Shown here: positions 45,831 through 57,044 of the stretch, one piece after another
How the letters are laid out: each line of letters opens with the position of its first letter
Position numbering within the stretch: the first letter of the stretch is position 1
Assembly (NCBI GenBank): GCA_025618425.1
Contig: CM046849.1
Coordinates: 27,716,867-27,780,866, forward strand
Length of the DNA stretch: 64,000 nt
Direction: 5' to 3'
Origin: Heliocidaris tuberculata
Lineage: Eukaryota > Echinodermata > Echinoidea > Camarodonta > Echinometridae
Position numbers and translations under genes: made by a program
Notes under the pieces: generated by a model
Seen by the model: the letters and a program-made list of their open reading frames with translations, nothing else
What the model was told of the DNA's origin: nothing
Databases searched by the model: none

Positions 45831-46607
45831 ATATTATTTATTCCCTTATGACAGACTAAACCGATCTGTAGACATCATTCGGGGGAGGGGAGGTGTAGGA
45901 GATCACGTCACTTAGGAATATCGGTTGCCACGGTGTAAAGAAGGAGCCCCCCCCCCCCACCAAAATTTCCTTCGAAAATATTTCCACTATGATATAAATA
46001 CGTATAGGATATTAATCCTGTCTCTCCTCGCGCTGGGGGTGAGGGGTGGGGTACGTTAGTGAAAGATCAATCCGTCGGTCCTCCCAAGACTTATAAGGGG
46101 GCCATAATCCCCCTGAAAAGAAAATGACAATAAATTCATTTTTTTTCTCATTTTTGCATCCTTTACAAGGGACGTACCGCTAATTATGCATGTTATGTTT
46201 TTATGGCCTTAATTTCTCTGAGTATTAAACCACAGAAACACGGCAAGATCAAATCCCTCCCTCTAGCTCTATGCATGGATATATACTATTCGAACATAAT
46301 TATATCCATGCTCTATGTGCGAGAATCCCGCCGGGTGTAAATGAGATCGTGTGTCTCCACAGGCCACAGGGCCGACGTAACATAAATAAATATCATTATT
46401 AAGTCATTCATAAAGTAAAACAGTCGTCATTTAGTCTTTATCAAGATGAAAATGTATTTTCTTCAGAACCCATGCAAGATTTGGATAAATAATACATACT
46501 CACATGTTGTAAATACTTCTTGGTAAAAAAAACAAACAACACTTTACCCGACTTTTTTTTTATTCACGTGATTATTGTGACAAATATACGGTACTGTGAT
46601 TAATCAT
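45831..46607. other. Unrecognised intergenic sequence
   Basis: No gene seen. If 46608-46646 is a Helitron terminus, part of this stretch is likely its body. I could not place a 5' end. Confidence 0.4.
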
Positions 46608-46890
<283 letters not shown>

Positions 46891-47011
46891 TTTATATAAA
46901 ATGTAAGAAATCAATTGAATTGAATGAGAAAAATAATTTGCGTAGCTAAATCCATTGTTCCTCCTTACTGACTTTCTTTTTGTGGAAATAACTGCAGGGT
47001 TTGCAAAAACT

Positions 47012-47083
47012 GTCTCCGCCGGGAGTCGAACCTGGGTCTTGGGCACTGTACGCCAAACGCCTTAACCACTAGACCACGGAGGC
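47012..47083 (-). tRNA. tRNA-like sequence (tRNA pseudogene or SINE head)
   Basis: 72 nt on the minus strand. Acceptor stem GCCTCCG/CGGAGAC (one mismatch), D-arm GTCTAGTGGTTAAGGC, T-arm with GGTTCGACTCC and one mismatch. A T-run Pol III terminator follows at 47008-47004. The anticodon stem also has one mismatch, and the apparent anticodon ACA is not a normal eukaryotic choice, so a functional tRNA is unlikely. Confidence 0.6.
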
Positions 47084-47228
47084 GGGTTGAGTGGTATTCG
47101 GCTACACCAGGTACCAACACCGGCAGGCAGCCTTTGCAACCCCTTGGCAGTTAATTTATTCCTTTTCTTTGAATGAAAAGCCGCATGCCTAGCTAATCCA
47201 TGGCGGATTCATGTATTAGAATTAGTTA

Positions 47229-47241
47229 ATTATATATATAT

Positions 47242-47300
<59 letters not shown>
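47229..47300. repeat. (TA)n microsatellite
   Basis: About 70 bp TA run at the left border of the duplicated block containing the end of gene R. Confidence 0.9.
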
Positions 47301-47302
<2 letters not shown>

Positions 47303-47680
47303 AGTTTCAAAACAGAAAAGATGATAAATTATCTTGTGTAATTTGAGAAAGTTTAGTTTTCATCAAAGACTTCTAAAAAGAGGTATCGAAAGAATATGCT
47401 TTGAAGAACAATCAAAAGTGTCCTCCATCAGGAGAAATCCGAGAGCCTTAAAGTCTATTAAAAGGGTCAACATCTTATCTATCAATGCAATCTTTTTACT
47501 ACTACCTACTTCTACTTAGTTCACTCGATGTAAAGTCTCCATACTATGTAAAACCAGTGCATGTACACATACAATTTATTTCCTGATGATGATGGTTATC
47601 AAAAATAAATGATCGACAGTTTGAATCTAAAATGATTCTGATCAGAGTTTTCTTTCTGTACGCATTATCTATAACTATTA

Positions 47681-47696
47681 ATTCTACTACTACTAT

Positions 47697-47794
<98 letters not shown>

Positions 47795-47948
47795 TTGCTA
47801 CTGTTGCTGCTACTACTACTTCTACTACTACTACTTCTACTACTACTACTACTACTACTACTACAACAACAACTACTGCTACTACTACTACTACTACTAC
47901 TACTGCTGCTGTTACTACTACTGCTGCTGTTACTACTACTGCTGCTGT

Positions 47949-47998
<50 letters not shown>

Positions 47999-48035
47999 TT
48001 ACCATTATTACTACTACTAATACTGCTACTGCTGC
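47681..48035. repeat. (CTA/TAC)n trinucleotide array
   Basis: Paralog of the 23661-24182 array, longer pure runs and CTG interruptions. The poly-T and poly-V ORFs are artefacts. Confidence 0.95.
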
Positions 48036-48586
48036 TGATACGTTATACTTTGTGCTAAAAGATAAACCAAGAAAAAACAAGCAATCAAATTCTTATACAC
48101 ACATTTGACTTCAAGATATTTCTGGTACATTGAGGATTATATTTAACCGTTTCTTTTTTCGAATCGCTTGTCATTATACATATTATATTACAGTCATGAG
48201 CAGATCTAGGTTTTTGTAAGGGGGGCACAAAAAAAAACTTTCTGACAAACAAGGCAAAAAAAAGTTTATCACATTTAACATTATCAGGTGATGAATTACA
48301 CGACAAGTTTCTGAAAAGCAGATAAAGACATTATTCAGGTGTCGAAAATTAAGAGAGACAGCACAAATTTTCTTTTATGTACTTATTAAAGGTATGCCAC
48401 ATTGGTTTTTCAACCTTCCAAATATACTAATCCTTCCAAAAAAAACCCCCCAAAAACCAAAAAACAAAACAAACAAATATATTCATTTTGCGTATGTTCA
48501 TGCAGCTACAAACGTCAAACCCTGTACAATTTCCTTTGTATTAAAATCGTTAAAAGTCAGCGAACTATCTGATTATCAAATTAATT

Positions 48587-48835
48587 TTAATCGTCTAGGA
48601 CGAGGTACCCAAAATCGTCCATATTCATTGATCCAGTTTTGTCATGATGACTGTCTTGTACCGGGTTACTGTTGTCATCTGAATTGGATTGATCCAATCT
48701 GATCAAAACAATTTCACTGTCTTCGTTCAAATTCCTGAACGGCATATTGACGTAGTGTCCAGTTTTCTGGTTCTCCAATGGGCTGTTTGAGAGGGCGTAT
48801 GAACAACGGTTTGAAAGAGCTCCTTCTGTATTCTT
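48587..48835 (-). CDS. Gene R cytoplasmic tail, part beyond an in-frame TAA
   Basis: Same frame as 49285-48839, separated from it by one TAA (48838-48836). Encodes 82 residues with KNTEG, GHYVNMPF (a YxxM/YxN motif of the type bound by PI3K p85 and Grb2 SH2 domains), and an acidic end GYLVLDD*. The gene M relic conserves this part, so it belongs to the ancestral protein. Either gene R is truncated, the stop is read through, or a 33-nt GTGAGC...ACAG segment spanning the stop is removed; that segment is a multiple of three but very short for an intron. Confidence 0.65.
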   Translation of the reverse strand, partial: KNTEGALSNRCSYALSNSPLENQKTGHYVNMPFRNLNEDSEIVLIRLDQSNSDDNSNPVQDSHHDKTGSMNMDDFGYLVLDD

Positions 48836-49285
48836 TTAGAAGCTGGATGAATGCTCACCAATAGTTTCAAGGGAGATGTTTGTCAGTTCAATAGAATTCT
48901 CATAGACAGCATGGATCTCCGCTACTCCAGAAGGCTCATCAGAAGAAGTGGCATCGAAGTATGTATGATGGATTTCTGTATCATTTTCTTGGTGAGCTGA
49001 TATAATTTCACCAGGAGTGACTGATGATGTGCAGTCTTCCTTGTCAACTCGATCTGGAATCATGTATCCAGATTCATCCATTCGTACATCATTTGTACTA
49101 GATGCTGGTCCTAGATGATGAGAGATGATAATGGAGTCAGGATACGGAGCTAGAAAGTCGTCATGGATAGTTTCGTATGGTTTATCAGATAGACTTTCTA
49201 CTTCATCATTCACGACGTCCAACCTGTCAGCATTACTTTGTACACCGTGTACATGTAGACTTGTGAACGTTGCGCTGCTATAGCT
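48836..49285 (-). CDS. Gene R exon: tyrosine-rich cytoplasmic tail
   Basis: Acceptor TTTTTTTGTAG| at 49286 and phase 0, matching the transmembrane exon. 149 codons up to TAA. The sequence is acidic and Ser/Thr-rich, with tyrosines in KPYETI, APYPDS, SGYMIPD, HTYFDA and AVYENS contexts, as expected for a tail phosphorylated by tyrosine kinases and read by SH2 proteins. No kinase or TIR domain is present. Function is inferred from the layout: extracellular CUB, single membrane pass, signalling tail. Confidence 0.75.
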   Translation of the reverse strand, partial: SYSSATFTSLHVHGVQSNADRLDVVNDEVESLSDKPYETIHDDFLAPYPDSIIISHHLGPASSTNDVRMDESGYMIPDRVDKEDCTSSVTPGEIISAHQENDTEIHHTYFDATSSDEPSGVAEIHAVYENSIELTNISLETIGEHSSSF

Positions 49286-49477
49286 CTACAAAAAAATATG
49301 ACTTTATACAATTAGTGATCAATTTATAATTCACAATTCCGTATATAATGAAAATTGTATATGCAAAAATGCCCATGTTGATTCAAAGCAAAATTCTTTC
49401 TTAGATTAAAGCTTTAAATTATATATATATATATATATATATTTAAAAAATATAAAAACATATGTTCAGAAATACCC

Positions 49478-49509
<32 letters not shown>

Positions 49510-49866
49510 TACCTCGCTCATCTGCCACATCTACAAGTTGAGAAGTAAAATTGCATTCTTACTGTTATGGGCTTTCGCAAATTGAAATGCGCGGCCTTTT
49601 GTTTTCGGTGTCTTATTTTGCGTGCCTCGTTTCTGAAAACTTGTCGGTGCTCTTCGGGGGCCAAATTATATCATTAGCTCCATCTTTTGTACTGTGTGTT
49701 CTTTTAATATTTAATTTCTTTGTATTTTGATTTGGCAAATACAAAAATTATCACACTGATTACTTATTTACGGATTTTTGATTGATGGTTCTGAAAACGA
49801 TAGAATAGTAATCTTAATTCTTTACAGGTAATGATAAATAATTGTATATATCTAAATATATCTAAC
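49286..49866 (-). other. Gene R intron
   Basis: AT-rich intron between tail and transmembrane exons. It holds a (TA)n run near 49422-49442 and a poly-C/(TC)n tract at 49476-49509. Nothing else seen. Confidence 0.7.
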
Positions 49867-49994
49867 CTTATCATCACGTCGAGTAAGATGCCACCGTCGA
49901 TGTCTAAAGAAAACACAACCAAATATCCCCAGAAACAGGAACGATGATGATATAACTGCTGTCACTTTGAATATCAATACTTGAAGACCTTTGC
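49867..49994 (-). CDS. Gene R transmembrane exon
   Basis: 128 nt. Acceptor TCTTTCTTTCCATTTAG| at 49995, donor AAG|GTTAGA at 49867/49866. Starts phase 1, ends phase 0. Encodes GKGLQVLIFK, a hydrophobic span VTAVISSSFLFLGIFGCVFF, then RHRRWHLTRRDD, the positive-inside stop-transfer. So the protein is a type I single-pass receptor with the tail of the next exon inside the cell. Confidence 0.85.
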
Positions 49995-50194
49995 CTAAAT
50001 GGAAAGAAAGATATAATGGAAATAAGCAAAGTGAAGAAAGAATACGACCAGAGTAGTCCATGGGCCAGGAACCGAAAAGGTCCCCCCCCCCTTAGGCACA
50101 ATTTTAAATGATGTTTTTCTGTTAGCTAGGACCGTCAGCTATCAGAATCTGCTTGTTTGCCATAAAGTTGGTGGTGGGTGTGGCCACCAGGGCC

Positions 50195-50208
50195 GTTACC
50201 ATGGTAAC
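50195..50208. promoter_or_regulatory. X-box palindrome GTTACCATGGTAAC (first of 15)
   Basis: Matches the RFX-family X-box pattern GTNRCC...RGYAAC. Other clear matches start at 50368, 50552, 50724, 52584, 52756, 52911, 53081, 56302, 57119, 57289, 57473, 57643, 57830 and 58006. Binding is inferred from sequence only. Confidence 0.6.
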
Positions 50209-50762
50209 GGATCAAGAAAAATGTGAATTTAAGGAAAAGTCATATAATTCCAATTCACCACTCTAAAAATACTTGGAAAGCATCCTAATATATGTATTTT
50301 AAGGTGCCCAATCGATTGCAAACATAATCGGAGTCATTTGAAGTCATGATAATGTCAAAAAATGGCTGTTACTATGGAAACAGTACCATAAAAAGCGGGT
50401 ATTTTTGAAAAATTTCTAAACTTATCAATATGAAATAGACAAAAAGGTGTCTGCACAAGCCTAAAGTATGTTTTTCTATTAGCTAGGACACTCAGCTATC
50501 ATAATCTGCCGATTTGATGTACAGTTGGTGGTGGGTGTGGCCTCTAGGGCCGTTACTATGGTAACACATCAAAATATACTGGAATTTTAGAAAATACTGT
50601 ATATTTGTAAATCAGTAGCTATAAAATATATGGTAAGCATCCTGATATGTGTATTTCAAGCTGCCCCACTGATTCCAACCACAATCTGAGCCATTTAAAG
50701 TCATGGGCGTGTCAAAAAAGGCTGTTGCTATGGAAACGGTCCAACAAAAAGCTGTTATTAAC

Positions 50763-51941
50763 TTCCATATGGACTGTCCTAGTAAGCCGGAGGTGAGAAA
50801 TATGAACTCGTTGCTGACCTCGCTTGGCTACAAGCAGCTTGTTCAAGGGCCTACACATCGTCTTGGACATACCCTTGACCTCATCATCGTTAAGGACAGT
50901 GACACTCTCATTACGACATGCTTCGTAGATCAGATTCTGCACTCTGATCACTCCATGATAAAGTTTGATCTTGATCTGAAGAAATCAGCTCCTTCTAGTG
51001 ACATTCGTGTTCTCCGGAAGTTTAAGTCAATAGATCACGAGCAGTTCTCTCAGGATCTATCCAACAGAATGAACTCAATTATGGATTGTGACAGTAGTAA
51101 CATCGATGATCTTGTGCTTCGGTACAACGAAGCTTGTCGTGAAGTTCTTGACGCTCACGCCCCCGCAACTACAAGGACACTGTCAGTTCGAGTAAAGCCT
51201 AGCTGGTACACCGATAAAGTGATGGAAGCTCGACGTGCCCGACGGCGTGCAGAGAGACGCTGGCGCAAGACAAAGTCAAATACTGATCGCAGACTGTATA
51301 TTGAAGCTCAACGGACTGTATGTGATGTGGTTGTCTCTGCCAAGAAAGACTATTATCATGTCAGACTTTCTTCATGTAATACCAAGGACATGTATAAGAC
51401 TGTCAATGAATTGCTTAATGTCAGTAGTAATGTTCTTCCTGTATGTACAAACTCTTCTGATCTTGCTGAAGATTTTTCAAATTACTTTGTCAGTAAGGTA
51501 TCTAAAATTAGGGGCGATATAGAGAGCACTGTTCCAACAAAACGTAATGTTCCTACTGTATCCTCAAACACATGTGAACCTGACTCAACTTTTTCTCAGT
51601 TTGATTTTGTGAGTGAAAATGTCTTGCAGTGTATGATTTCTAAATGTCCTTCCAAATCTTGTACTTTGGATCCCATGCCAACATGGCTGGTTAAGAAACA
51701 TTTGCCAGTTCTACTTCCAGTACTGTTACGTATCGTGAATCTATCACTGTCTACCGGTGTTTTCCCAGAGAGACTTAGATCGTCTATCATTACACCAGTA
51801 TTGAAGAAGTCCTCTCTGGACAAAAATGATTTAGGTAGTTACAGACCTGTTTCCAACATACCATTTTTAGGCAAATTAATCGAAAAGGCTGTTTCTAAAC
51901 AGGTGTCCGACTTTGTCAACCGTAATTGGGGTCATCAGTAA
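50763..51941 (+). pseudogene. LINE pol fragment: endonuclease end to RT start
   Basis: Continuous frame of about 390 codons ending at the deletion point with TAA; the frame is open a further 20 codons upstream in fold-back sequence. It lacks the YADD core, so it cannot encode a working RT. The intact frame suggests that the insertion is fairly young. Confidence 0.8.
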
Positions 51942-52341
51942 ACAGGACCTGGGCAGACTTCAACGTCTTCAGAATAAGTGTGCTCGTCTAATATGTCAAA
52001 AACCAAAATGGTCCCACGTCACTCCATTACTCAATGAACTTCACTGGCTTCCCGTTTCTCAGAGAATACAATACCGTATACTGGTTCAGACTTACAAATC
52101 ACTGTCAACCACACTTCCTCAATACATCTCCTCACTCTTTCAGCAACAGAGAACATCATATTCTCTTCGTTCTACTTCTGCTCCTTCCTATGTCATTCCA
52201 AAATCCCGAAAACAAGCTGGCTTCAAGTCCTTTCAGTCACTTGCTCCACAACTTTGGAACAGACTCCCCGCATCTCTCCGTAATAGCACATCACTTGACA
52301 TCTTCAAGAAACATCTAAAAACTTACTTATACAATTCTTAA
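51913..52341 (+). pseudogene. LINE pol C-terminal fragment
   Basis: Frame +1 relative to the upstream piece. Contains LQNKCARLICQ, LHWLPVSQRIQYRIL, YSLRSTSAPSYVIPKS and IFKKHLKTYLYNS, the normal C-terminus of CR1/L2-like polyproteins. Confidence 0.8.
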
Positions 52342-53329
52342 TTTACTTGAATAGACTTTAGGTGACAGTGCCTTGTATCCTTTGGAAAAGGCGCTATATA
52401 AATCCAATTATTATTATTATTATTATTATTATTTGTGAAAAAATCTATAACTAATCATTACAAAATAGAAAGAAAAAGGTGTTTGCACAATCTTTAATAA
52501 TGTTTTTATATTAGTTATGACCCTCAGCTATCATAATTTGCCTGTTTGACATCAAGGTGGTGGTGGGCGTGACCGCTAGGGCTGTTACTATGGTAACACA
52601 TCAAGAAATACTGGTATTTGAGATAATACCATGTATTTGAAATGTAACAACCTTGAATACAAGGCAAGGATCCCAATAGATGTATTTCAAGCTTCCCGAC
52701 TGATTCCAACAACAATCTGAGTCATTCGAAGTAATGGGCGTGTAAATAAAGGGCCGTTGCTATGGAAACGGTCCCACAAAATGTTGATATTTTTGGAAAA
52801 TTTCTATGATTTATCAATACAAAATAGAAAACAACTATTAGCTAGGACCCTCAGCTCTCATATTCTTCCTGTTTGACATAAAGTTGGTCGTGGGCGTGGC
52901 CACTAGGGTGGTTACCAGGGTAACGCACTAAGGAATTGTATTTTAGAAAATACCATATATCTGTAATTCAACATCATAAGAACAAATTGTAACCATCTAA
53001 CTCTATGTATTTTGGGGTGCCCGTTTGATTGCAAGCAGAGTCTGAGTGATTGGAAGTCACCGTCATGTCAAAACATGGCTGTTGCTATAGAAACAGTATG
53101 ATAAAATTATATAAATAAAAAAAAACAGTATGATAAAATTGGAATATTTCTGTAACTAATCAATACAAAACAAAGAAGAAGTGTCTGTACAGCCTGAAAT
53201 GTTGTTTATCTGTCAGCTAGGACCCTCAGCTATAATCAAAAGCTTCCTTATAGCCACAAAGTTGGTTGTGGGTGAGACTGTCAACGTAGATACCATGGTA
53301 AGGCACCAAGAACCATCAGAGTTTTAGAA

Positions 53330-53556
53330 TAATGAATAATAATAAATCGATCTTACTAACCCAGGATAGCCACATCAGTAATATTACTGCCTTGCAACTA
53401 TCATTGCCTGGTACACATTTCATACATCTGGGTCAAGCGAAACAAATATGGGCAAAATACCTTGCCCAGGGATGTAAGCACTGATCAAGGATCGAATCCA
53501 AGACCCCTCGTATGAGAGTGAAAGGCCTTCACCAATATACCACAGTGCTTCCACCA
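53330..53556 (-). mobile_element. tRNA-derived SINE in the fold-back arm
   Basis: tRNA-like head 53550-53476 with an 8-bp acceptor stem AAGCACTG/CAGTGCTT, A-box-like TGGTATATTGGTGAAGGCC, B-box GGATTCGATCC, then CCCTGGGCAAGGTATTTTGCCC-like sequence and an (ATT)n end. It splits a fold-back unit. The tail resembles that of the neighbouring LINE (50763-52432), a plausible mobilising partner. Confidence 0.8.
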
Positions 53557-54399
53557 TGTATTTGTAATGTAACGAAGTACAATGTACGCATCTAATTATA
53601 CACAAATGAAGCTGCGCCTTTAATTGCAATCAAAAGCTGGGATATTTTAGGTCACAGTCATATAAATATATGCCTTTGCTAAAGTAATAGCAAATAAGAA
53701 AGCGAATATTGTTATTGAAGAAAGTGATATTCATGTATCTGAATCACGAATTATCATAAACAAGTGCCTGAGTTCATAATTTGTAACTGTCCTATTGTTT
53801 CAAATCCAGATCAAGAATACTTTCCAGGTTGGAGGCCTCACGTTCATGTCTGGTAGGACACTTGTTATGGCAAACAAAGATGCAAATGTTAAGATAGATA
53901 TGCATGGCTTCTGAAAATTCACTGCATAAGCCAATTCATATAATATTGAAACAGTACCACTGTACTTTTAGATACTCTCATCTACTGTGTTCTCGTATTA
54001 CACAGGATCCGTTGCTATAACTTTGACTGCTTGGTAGGTGTTGTACTGTGACTGTGAGCACCAACATCACCTTAAGAATATTGGCATTACAGAAAGTGGC
54101 ATTGTTGTAGTTTAACATTTAAAACAATATAACAGTCTAGACATGCTAGATATCTCCATTGCAAGCAGCCTGAATGATTGTATTGAATCATTTAAGACGA
54201 TGATCATATCCAAATAATCGCTGCGAAGGCAGATATATGATCGAGAAATCTATTTTTAGAAAAAAAAAAGTGGCACATTTCTGTGATTTTATAACACACA
54301 ACATAATGTTGGTGATGATATTATTTTTATAAAATGAATTTCTGTCTGTACTGCGAACTGCAATGTGTCAGTATTGAGTTCACGGTCATTTCACGGTCA

Positions 54400-55890
54400 T
54401 CTTTGAACTGATAAGTGAGCTACACAAGTGTCAACACGCAGTTGACATGATTGAGAGCTACTCCACTTTCCCCCTACAAGGGGTTCTATAAATGGATGCC
54501 ATTAGGAATCAGAAGTTAGAGAGTATCCTTTGAATAGAGGTACGGAACATTTTCAGCAGAATTCCTCTTGCAGCAACACCCGCTACTTTGGATGAAGTTG
54601 AGGATTACCCGTCAGAGTTATCATGAAGAACACATACAAGAGGGCATTGACAGACTTCAGAAGTACATACAGAACTATACTAACTTGAATTCCCTCTAGC
54701 ATGTCCAGAGTAAAGTGAGGATTCACTCATCATCTTCATCCAAACCATAGAGAACTTACTCCAGCATTTCAAAAAATTGTATTCTCTTCCAACATAGTGG
54801 TGGATGTAGATGACACCTATATCTCCATCCTGAGTTCTGACTTTATTCTGCCAAACAAACACCAGCAAGATTTGATAATATCCTCACCATGACCTTCTCA
54901 GCCTGTGATTCAAGCCAGATAAGAGTGCCTCACCATATCAGACTTGTAGGAAAGTCAACCAAGTTTTAATAAGAGAATACTCAGTTCAAGTAAGGCTACA
55001 GAAAGCCTTAAAGCTTTAAAAGATATATAGACAAACCCACTGGTGTTCACTAATTTCGCAACATCATTGACTTAGCCACTAAACTGCGCTACCACCATCC
55101 TTCATCCAACCATGCTTAAGGCAAGATAGTTCAAGAAGAACCATCTCACGAACTATTGGCTATATCTCCTGTAAAGCCAAGAGAACTGCAGCTTACCTGT
55201 AAGGGCAACTAATGTGTAAACTTATTGGTCTTATGGTCCCCAACACATCAAGTCCATGGCTAATATACATGTAACCCCAATCATGCAAGTCATGAGAATG
55301 CTGAGCTGCAATTGCACCACAGGCCTTCTCAGTGGCTCTTTTGAATACCTTCTAGCAAACATAAAAAACGTCCAGGCAGCTATCAGCACTTTAGTCCTGG
55401 ACTAGAGCTATGATGAGGCACCCAAAAGTTCAATTCTTTGGCCCTGTTTCTGATGAAGTCCATATCCTAGACCACCTTGGTCATGCGGTTAATCCTTAAT
55501 GAACATGCAGATTTCTTATGGGCAGGATTAGGGGAAAAATTGCTAAATTCTATTCCAATCTCCCCAAATTTATTTCAAGTAGACAGGTTTAGCAACAAAC
55601 CGACAAGTTTATCATCTTATGAATACATTAGGTTATGTGACTGGAGGTTAATCCATCTATTAAGCCTCCACTGCCTCCCTCCCAACACCAAGGCATAGAA
55701 GTGGAAGTATAACTACTCAAGTACAGCTAACCAGTTAGGATCAACTGTTGTTACTGCAAAGGTCACAAATACAAACACATTTATCAACTCAGACACCCAC
55801 ATCTTGCCTGGAACTATCCGAACAGTTAGGAAATGTATTTGCAACATAACTGCTGCTGTGTTATAACAAAAATATGTCACCTTTTTTTTC
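54400..55890. other. Fold-back element centre, unrecognised
   Basis: No frame longer than about 75 codons and no domain I recognise. Could be eroded coding sequence or a captured fragment. Confidence 0.5.
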
Positions 55891-57000
55891 AATTTCTGAA
55901 TTTTCATAATAATATTACCATAGCGACAACCCTGTTTTGACATTACTATGGCCTTAAATGATTTGGATTATGAATGTAAATAACTCACACAGTTTAGGAT
56001 ATGTATATCTAGACCAATATCTTGTGTTTTCTATTGTTAAAACAGAAATATAAGTCTTTTTCAAACATTTTCCAATATTTTGATGGTGCATTGCCACGGT
56101 AATGGTGCTGGTGCTCACACCCACCATATCGTCAACAGTTTGAGACCAAACCGATAATAAGAATTATAATTGTTTTACCTGACTGTGACCTTGAAAGCAC
56201 ACCAAAAAAAAATGCACTCAAACGGGCTGCTTGAAATAGATGCAATGCCTAAAAAGTATTTTCACGTTGTTGAATTACAGATGTATGTTATTTCCTATTT
56301 TATTACCATGGTAACAGCCCGAGTGGTCGCCCGACATCCGACTTTGTGGCAGTCAGGGAGGATATAATACCCAGGGTCCTAGCTAACAGAAAAAAACAAC
56401 ATCATTTCAGGTTGTGGAGACCCTTGCTTTATAGAGTGTATTGAATAGTTACAGATTTTTTCACAAATGTTTACTATTTCATACCAAAAAGTGTGTTGCA
56501 TTCTCAACCATGCGCGCGCGCGTATCACTTTCCCTCTGCGATTCCCTCCATAGAACCCTGTACATTAATCATGAAAAACGTAAATTTCAACTTTTAGAAA
56601 TACTTATATCTTTTTCACTTTTTAACAATTTAATTCAGTTAAAAAGGAATATGAATATTGAAGAAACAAAGAAGCTGCTGAGTATAAAAATGTAATCATC
56701 TCATATGTAGAATTCTGGCCAATTTTGTTTGAAAACGGCCTTTTATGTTGCCTCACAAAAACGTAGAACACCCAAATTACACGTGTTTCTATGGGGAAAG
56801 TAATCGACTCGCAGTGACAAGGTAATTTTGTTAATTGGTTAGCAGTGCTGTTAATGGTGGGAATTAACCAGTTAAAAGGTTTCTTAAAAGAGTAAGAGTT
56901 CTAGGTTTGACCTTTCTTATTTTGACTTCTACTGGTTTTGTAGAATTCTGGCCTTTTTATGAATTAGTTATGAAATATTTTGTGTTTTTAGACTGATTCT

Positions 57001-57044
57001 GTGCGCGCGTACCACTGATCTCTACAGAGATCAGTGGCGCGCAC
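57001..57044. other. Long hairpin in the right fold-back arm
   Basis: GTGCGCG, CGTA bulge, CCACTGATCTCT, loop AC, AGAGATCAGTGG, CGCGCAC: 19 paired bases. It lies in sequence between two fold-back units that is not itself part of the unit. Confidence 0.85.

Larger units (their letters stand above)
50763..52432 (+). mobile_element. Internally deleted CR1/L2-like LINE in the fold-back arm
   Basis: Begins inside the endonuclease domain (QGPTHRLGHTLDLII, SDHSMIKFDL). It continues with PSWYTDKVMEARRARRRAERRW, DPMPTWLVKK and SSIITPVLKK. At about 51935 it jumps to the C-terminal region (RLQRLQNKCARL, LHWLPVSQRIQYRI, LWNRLPASLR). The whole catalytic RT core is missing. The tail GGCGCTATATAAATCC(ATT)n is typical of this LINE group. 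It splits one fold-back unit. Confidence 0.85.

Noticed and set aside
47012..47083. Functional tRNA-Cys
   Set aside because: Mismatches in three stems and an ACA anticodon; better read as tRNA pseudogene or SINE head.
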